Source: Frankia sp. AgB32
GTDB taxonomy: Bacteria > Actinomycetota > Actinomycetes > Frankiales > Frankiaceae
Assembly: GCF_023243045.1 (NCBI RefSeq)
Contig: NZ_JALKFX010000019.1
Span: 1-60,794 of the forward strand
DNA length: 60,794 nt
Reading direction: 5' to 3'
Each line of letters opens with the position of its first letter. Position 1 is the stretch's first letter. Made by a program: the position numbers and the translations under genes. The notes below the pieces were generated by a model. That model was not told where the DNA came from. It did no database searches and saw only the letters and a list, made by a program, of their open reading frames with translations. This document shows positions 56,459-60,794 of this stretch, piece after piece.

Positions 56459-56917
56459 TCAGGCCGTCGGGGCCGGTGGCGCGTCGGCGGTCGTCGTCCC
56501 GTCCGGGCGTGGCGCGGTCCGGCGCAGCCAGGCCAGGCCGAGGACCGGCAGGACGACGGGGATGAACAGGTAGCCGCCGCCGTACGTCGACCAGACGGCC
56601 TGGTCGGGGAACGCCGAGGAGTCGAGGACACTCGCGGTTCCCACCGCGAGCACCCCGGCGAGCTCCGTCGTGCACGCCGCGACGGCGACCCGGTGCCAGT
56701 GCACCCCGGGCCGGGTCAGCGCCACGGTCGCCACCACGTAGACCACGGCGGCGAACGCCGAGAGCAGATACGCCAGCCTGGCGTGGTCGAACTCGGTCGC
56801 GATCTGCACCGCGGACCGGGAGCAGGCCGCCACGGCGAAGATCGCATAGACCGCCACCAGGATCCGCCCGGGCCCGGACGACGTGCCGGCCGGCCGGTCG
56901 GTCGACGCGCTAGCCAC
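56459..56917 (-). CDS. small integral membrane protein, second of a pair
   Basis: 152 residues with four membrane helices (ILVAVYAIFAVAACSRSAVQ, LLSAFAAVVYVVATVAL, VAVAACTTELAGVLAVGTAS, YLFIPVVLPVLGLAWL). The FIPVVLPVLGLAWLRR end and the conserved WSTYGGGY segment are seen in paired actinobacterial membrane proteins of unknown function. The GTG at 56917 has GGGAGG upstream and overlaps the stop of the first gene by 8 bases, so they are co-translated. Confidence 0.7.
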   Translation of the reverse strand: MASASTDRPAGTSSGPGRILVAVYAIFAVAACSRSAVQIATEFDHARLAYLLSAFAAVVYVVATVALTRPGVHWHRVAVAACTTELAGVLAVGTASVLDSSAFPDQAVWSTYGGGYLFIPVVLPVLGLAWLRRTAPRPDGTTTADAPPAPTA

Positions 56918-57275
56918 CAGTGCCCTCCCAGACCTGGCCGAGCCGGACAACGATGATCGCGACCGCCACGCAGGCGACGCTCAGCACCGCGCTGCCCCAG
57001 CGGGTCCGCTCGCCCAACGACCACCACACCCCGGCGGGCAGCGCCGCGACCGACCCGATCAGGTACAGCACGAACACGGCGGGCTGGTCGGCCCGCTGCC
57101 CGCGGGAGATCTCGACGACCGCGCCGACGACCTGGGCGAGCAGGACGAGTTCGGTCGCCCCGGTGCCGGCCAGCAGGCCGACGCCGACCGGCCGGTCCCG
57201 CCAGGTCTGCAGCAGACAGGCCGCGCCGACCAGCAGCGCACAGATGATCGACGCGGCCGCGAGACCGTCGATCAT
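56910..57275 (-). CDS. small integral membrane protein, first of a pair
   Basis: 121 residues with about four membrane helices (SIICALLVGAACLLQTW, TELVLLAQVVGAVVEI, FVLYLIGSVAALPAGVWW, AVLSVACVAVAIIVV). No motif gives a function. The ATG at 57275 has a weak GGCGCGG ribosome binding site. Co-translation with the next gene suggests the two make one complex. Confidence 0.7.
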   Translation of the reverse strand: MIDGLAAASIICALLVGAACLLQTWRDRPVGVGLLAGTGATELVLLAQVVGAVVEISRGQRADQPAVFVLYLIGSVAALPAGVWWSLGERTRWGSAVLSVACVAVAIIVVRLGQVWEGTGG

Positions 57276-57512
57276 CCGCGCCGCCCGGCTGTGTCCGTGC
57301 CGCCTGGCCGCATGCCCGCCCCCTCCGGCCGCACCGCCGCGCGGCGTCCCGTCCCCGTCTACTACGGATGGTAGGACTTCCGGCGGGAACGCCGAGAGCC
57401 GGCATCGTCGATCGGGCGGTTCGCCACGGCGGGCGCGGCGGCGCGGTAGCGTCGGGTCCGGCCGCCGTGGCCGCGGTCCGGTGGACAGCCGCGGCGGGGA
57501 CGGGAGGCCGGG

Positions 57513-58289
57513 CTGGACGCCGACCTGCGGCTTGGGCTGGGTCTCGGGCTGCTGCTCGTCGTGACGCTGGCGGTGCTGAGCTGGGCGCGGGTGCCGCGCC
57601 GGCGAGACGTGCTGACCGCCTCGGCGCGGGCGATCGTGCAGCTCGCCCTGATCGGGCTCGCGTTGCGCGGGGTGTTCTCCGCGCCCCTGGCGACCGTCGC
57701 GGTGCTGGTGCTCATGCTCGGCGCCGCCGTGGGCACCGCCGCCCGCCGGCTCGCCGGCTTCCCGGCGGCCACCCGCTCGGTCGCCGTTTCCTGCCTGCTC
57801 GGCGCCGCCATCACCCTCGGGCTGATCTTCGCGGTCGAGGCGGTCATCCCGACGACGCGGACCCTCGTCGCGCTCGCCGGCAGCGTCGTCGGCGGCACGA
57901 TGACGGCCTGCACGCTGACCGGCCGACGCCTCGCCGACGGGCTGCTGCGCCGGTGGGACGAGGTGGAGGGCTGGCTCGCGCTCGGCGCGACGCCGCGGCG
58001 GGCCGTCGTGGACATCGCCCGGGACAGCGTCGGCGAGGCGCTCGTCCCGGCGCTGGACCAGACCCGCACGGTCGGACTGGTCACCCTGCCCGGGACGTTC
58101 GTCGGGGCGCTGCTCGGCGGTGCGTCGCCGGCGGGTGCGGCCCGCTTCCAGGTGGTGATCCTCGTCGGCCAGCTCTGCGCGCAGAGCATCGCGGCGGTGT
58201 CACTGGCCTACCTGCTCGGCGCCACGGCCCGGCTGCCCGCGCCGCGGCGCGCGGTCAGCCCGCCGGACCGGCCCGCACCGACGCGGTGA
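57513..58289 (+). CDS. FetB-like ABC transporter permease (UPF0014 family)
   Basis: 258 residues with about seven membrane helices. Family signatures include SARAIVQLALIGLALRGVF, VVGGTMTACTLTGRRLADGL, LALGATPRRAV, LDQTRTVGLVTLPGTFVGAL and ASPAGAARFQVVILV. In E. coli FetB works with the ATPase FetA in iron export and oxidative stress resistance. No ATPase gene lies next to it here. The start is unusual: a CTG at 57513 has GGGAGG five bases upstream and includes the first membrane helix, while GTG 57561 would cut that helix. Confidence 0.85.
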   Translation: MDADLRLGLGLGLLLVVTLAVLSWARVPRRRDVLTASARAIVQLALIGLALRGVFSAPLATVAVLVLMLGAAVGTAARRLAGFPAATRSVAVSCLLGAAITLGLIFAVEAVIPTTRTLVALAGSVVGGTMTACTLTGRRLADGLLRRWDEVEGWLALGATPRRAVVDIARDSVGEALVPALDQTRTVGLVTLPGTFVGALLGGASPAGAARFQVVILVGQLCAQSIAAVSLAYLLGATARLPAPRRAVSPPDRPAPTR

Positions 58290-58323
58290 TCTCGGGGCGG
58301 GCCGGATCGAGGGGACCTCGTCG

Positions 58324-58764
58324 TCAGGAGCCGGCGGGCTCGAGCACGAACACCGGAATGGCGCGCTCGGTGTTGCGCTGGTAGTTCTCGTAGTCCGGGT
58401 AGGCGGCGACCGCGGCCTTCCACCAGCCGGCCTTCTCGTCCCCGGCGACCTCCCGGGCGACGTAGTCCCGCCGGGCCGCGCCGTCCTGCAGTTCGACGTG
58501 CGGGTCGGCCACGATGTTGAAATACCAGACGGGGTGATTCGGCGCCCCGCCGAGCGAGGCGACCACCGCGTACCGGCCGTCCCGCTCGACCCGCATCAGC
58601 GGGGTCTTGCGCAGCTTGCCGGACTTCGCGCCCTTGGTGGTCAGGATGATGACGGGCAGCCCGTTCATGGTGTTTCCCCGGGTGCCACCCGAGTTCTCGT
58701 ACTCCGCGACCTGGTCACGGACATAGTCCTGGGTGCTCGGCTCATACTCACCGGTCAGTGGCAT
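58324..58764 (-). CDS. deazaflavin (F420)-dependent nitroreductase-family protein (Ddn-like)
   Basis: 146 residues with the family start [19 protein letters not shown] and the core motif [20 protein letters not shown], then [20 protein letters not shown]. Split-barrel proteins of this kind bind F420 and reduce quinones or nitro compounds; Mycobacterium Ddn activates pretomanid. The C-terminus ([20 protein letters not shown]) also fits. ATG at 58764 is used; GTG 58779 has AGGAGA upstream and would add five residues. It is convergent with the FetB-like gene. Confidence 0.9.
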   Translation of the reverse strand: MPLTGEYEPSTQDYVRDQVAEYENSGGTRGNTMNGLPVIILTTKGAKSGKLRKTPLMRVERDGRYAVVASLGGAPNHPVWYFNIVADPHVELQDGAARRDYVAREVAGDEKAGWWKAAVAAYPDYENYQRNTERAIPVFVLEPAGS

Positions 58765-58840
58765 GAGCACAGTCAACACCAGTCTCCTGCCGAGGTCCCG
58801 TCGTGCGCGCCGCCGTCGCGGTCCGTTCAGGAGCCGATCG

Positions 58841-58879
58841 ATCGGTGCCGCCTGAATCGGTGCCGCCTGAATCGGTGAC
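58841..58879. repeat. 15-bp tandem repeats upstream of the F420-type nitroreductase gene
   Basis: ATCGGTGCCGCCTGA is present twice (58841, 58856) with a partial third copy at 58871. It lies 77 bases before the start codon of the nitroreductase gene, in the gap shared with the methyltransferase gene. Confidence 0.75.
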
Positions 58880-59037
58880 AACCGACGTGAATGATGCGCG
58901 AGTGGAGACATCGGCTGTGCCGGGGGACGCTGCACCTCGTCCGTACGGAGGACTACTGGTGGCTGCGGGAGCTCACCGCACCGAGGACGGCGGGGCAGAT
59001 CCGCCGCCGGCTGCCCCAGGAAGGCGTCTCGCCGCGG

Positions 59038-59874
59038 TCACCCCACCGGCTTGCGCAGGCGCCAGATGCACTCCGAGGGCCAGCGGCGGGCCCACTCCTC
59101 GTCGGCGCGCTCGGCCGCCGCGGCGCTCTCCCGGCCCGTCCCGCCGGCCGCACTCCCGTCGAGGTCTCCGTCGAGCCTGCCGTCGAACACCGGGGTCGAT
59201 GGACGTGGTTCCAGCAGGTCCTCGACGACGAGCCCGCTGTCCCGGAACAGCCGGATCCAGGCGCCGTAGGGGAGGTTCATGCTGACGAGGCCGTCGGCCT
59301 CGGCGACCAGCCGCAGGCCGAAGTAGTCCCGGGTCAGCCGGGTGCCGGGGCTGTTCCGGCCGGGCCGCACGGTGATCTCGTAGATCGGGCTGACGTGGCT
59401 GAACGCCAGCAGCCCGCCGGGCCGCAGCACCCGGGCCGCCTCGGGGATCGCCCGCATCGGGTCGGCGAAGCTGAACGCCCCGTGGTCGGCGAAGACGATG
59501 TCGAAGGAGCCGGCGGCGAAGGGAACGGTCTCCGCGCTCGCCTGCACCAGCGGGAAGGCCAGGCCGGTGTCCGCGGCGAGCCGGCGGCTGTGCAGGAGCT
59601 GGCGCTCCGACAGGTCCAGCCCGACGACCCGGGCACCGCGGCGCGCCAGCGCGGTCGACCACTGCCCGCCGCCGCAGCCCATCTCCAGCACGTCCCGCCC
59701 GGCGACCTCGCCGAGCACGCCGAGGCGGGACTCCGGTACCTCCCACAACCCCCAGGAGATGTCGCCGGTGAACGCCTGACGGCGGATCTGCGGGCCGTTC
59801 AGTCGCTGGTAGTCGTCGGAGATCTCGTTCCAGCGCGCTCGGTTCGTCCGCACGTGCGTCCCGCCGTCGATCAT
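59038..59874 (-). CDS. SAM-dependent methyltransferase (class I)
   Basis: 278 residues. The SAM site VLEMGCGGGQWSTALARRGA is motif I, followed by VVGLDLSERQL, FDIVFADHGAFSF and ARVLRPGGLLAFSH. The N-terminal phrase RTNRARWNEISDDYQRLNGP is common in actinobacterial Methyltransf_11 proteins acting on small molecules. A disordered insert near residues 235-265 is unusual. The substrate is unknown. The ATG at 59874 has a strong ribosome binding site, GGGGAGGACGAG. Confidence 0.85.
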   Translation of the reverse strand: MIDGGTHVRTNRARWNEISDDYQRLNGPQIRRQAFTGDISWGLWEVPESRLGVLGEVAGRDVLEMGCGGGQWSTALARRGARVVGLDLSERQLLHSRRLAADTGLAFPLVQASAETVPFAAGSFDIVFADHGAFSFADPMRAIPEAARVLRPGGLLAFSHVSPIYEITVRPGRNSPGTRLTRDYFGLRLVAEADGLVSMNLPYGAWIRLFRDSGLVVEDLLEPRPSTPVFDGRLDGDLDGSAAGGTGRESAAAAERADEEWARRWPSECIWRLRKPVG

Positions 59875-60290
59875 GCTGTTCTCGTCCTCCCCTCCGGCGG
59901 GCGCGGGCGCCACGATCACCGTGTCACCGTGTCACCTGGGACGCCGGGTCGCCGCGCGGGACCGTCGGGCCGGGCGGCGGCTGTCGTGAATGGATCAGAT
60001 CGTCCGGTCGGTCATCGTATGGGACGCCCGACAGCCGTCGGCCCGCGGCCCGCCGCGGCGGGCGGGTGACGATGCCCCGGGTTGCCGCCGCCGACCGAAG
60101 CTCGCCCCCGGCCGGCCTGGCGGGCCGCGCGGTCAGCACCGCTGCGGAAAATGCGGGCGGTGGCGCCGAAAGCCCGGAAAATGGCTGCCAGGTAAACGGT
60201 GCGGATTTTGGGATGACGCTTTGTCTGACGACGATTTCGCGACCGGCGACATCCTGGACGTCGGTCGGCGGGGCGGGCATTCTCGCTTTC
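59875..60290. other. intergenic region upstream of the methyltransferase gene
   Basis: 416 bases with no supported gene. Near 59920-59936 CCGTGTCA occurs twice in a row. An open frame starts earlier for the zinc-ribbon-like gene (ATG 60213), but the sequence before 60291 is low quality as protein. Confidence 0.4.
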
Positions 60291-60497
60291 GTGACAAGGG
60301 CGCGAAAACGATCGAGCAGGTTTTTCCGACCCCCCGACGAACGATTTGTCGGGGGGCTCGCGACCTGCCCTTCCTGCAACGGGACCCGCTACCAGACGCG
60401 GCCTCAGGCCGAGCTGGACGCGGACGGCATCTTCGATGGAGATGCCAACATCAAATGTCGGGAGTGTGATGGAAGCGGAAAGATATTGCCTCGATGA
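60291..60497 (+). CDS. small zinc-ribbon-like protein (DnaJ-type CxxCxGxG motif)
   Basis: 68 residues with two Cys pairs, TCPSCNGTRY and KCRECDGSGK, each like one half of a DnaJ zinc finger, so they probably hold one zinc ion. The middle (TRPQAELDADGIFDGDANI) is acidic. The GTG at 60291 was chosen because the sequence before it is not protein-like; ATG 60213 is an alternative. Neither has a strong ribosome binding site. Similar small proteins occur in actinobacteria without a known role. Confidence 0.5.
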   Translation: MTRARKRSSRFFRPPDERFVGGLATCPSCNGTRYQTRPQAELDADGIFDGDANIKCRECDGSGKILPR

Positions 60498-60720
60498 GAG
60501 AGTGCTGCCTGGTGGGGGCGGGTTTTGTCCGGTGGCGCCGCCGGCTGACGTCGGGGTTTCCCGGAGTGGTGTCCGAGGCATGCCGCGACCCGTGGGGAAT
60601 GCCCTGTTGCTGGATAGTCTGACGGCGGACGGTCGACGTGGAGCGCGAGTGGCGACTCGGCGTTCGGCCCGGTTCGGCGGGCCCGGGAGCGGGCGGTGCG
60701 CGGACGGGGGCCGTGCCGGC

Positions 60721-60794
60721 CAGTCTCTTATACACAAATCCGAGCCCACGAGACCACTCTACAGCGCGGATGGCGGCGTCGGCGGGGAAAAAAA
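60721..60794. other. Illumina Nextera transposase and P7 adapter, not genomic
   Basis: The segment CTCTTATACACA followed by CCGAGCCCACGAGAC is the Nextera read-2 adapter (three mismatches in 34 bases). An eight-base index (CACTCTAC, 60755-60762) follows, then 24 bases that match the P7 end with every mismatch changed to G, then poly-A. This is read-through sequence left at the contig end. Confidence 0.95.

Overview
The window is very GC-rich DNA with dense genes, many GTG starts, purine-rich ribosome binding sites and typical actinobacterial families (a small GPGG-motif membrane protein, a Ser/Thr kinase, FHA proteins, a deazaflavin-type nitroreductase, a HelD-like motor, DUF2993). I infer an actinobacterium, perhaps a Frankia-like filamentous one. 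The genus is a guess. No rRNA, tRNA, CRISPR array, insertion sequence or integrase was seen. Several parts are sequencing or assembly artefacts: G-only runs at the left end, at 12015-12102 and at 51798-51842, and an Illumina Nextera/P7 adapter at 60721-60794.

Left region (1-12 kb): a minus-strand set encodes a HerA/FtsK-like ATPase, a membrane protein with what looks like a dead P-loop, and an AbiEi-like protein. An L,D-transpeptidase, a short-form 6-phosphogluconate dehydrogenase and a flavin disulfide reductase follow.

Metabolic region (12-27 kb): two glycerol-3-phosphate dehydrogenases, an acyl-CoA dehydrogenase pair, a large orphan histidine kinase-like protein, and a divergent TetR-glpD / alkyl-DHAP-synthase-like locus around a clear palindromic operator. 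This locus suggests ether-lipid or glycerolipid metabolism. A short-chain dehydrogenase and a DUF2993 protein follow.

Signalling region (27-41 kb): an FHA-FHA-ABC exporter, an AbiEi/DUF559 protein preceded by two DnaA-box-like motifs, a Nudix hydrolase, a Ser/Thr kinase with an extracellular beta-propeller, a repeat lipoprotein, an Acg-like nitroreductase, a helix-hairpin-helix protein and a HelD-like RNA polymerase recycling motor.

Exopolysaccharide locus (42.4-51.5 kb): six or seven tightly coupled plus-strand genes encode a GT2-GtrA transferase, a secreted radical copper oxidase with three PA14-like domains, a small exported Cys protein, a SCO copper chaperone, a CslA-like processive glycosyltransferase and a dolichyl-phosphate-mannose-type transferase. 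It resembles the Streptomyces cslA-glxA system but is arranged differently, and it is the most interesting unit here.

Right region (51.5-60.8 kb): an FHA / Rieske / DUF6529-like redox operon, aminopeptidase N, a broken gene fragment, a pair of small membrane proteins, a FetB-like permease, an F420-type nitroreductase, a methyltransferase and a small zinc-ribbon-like protein, ending in adapter sequence.
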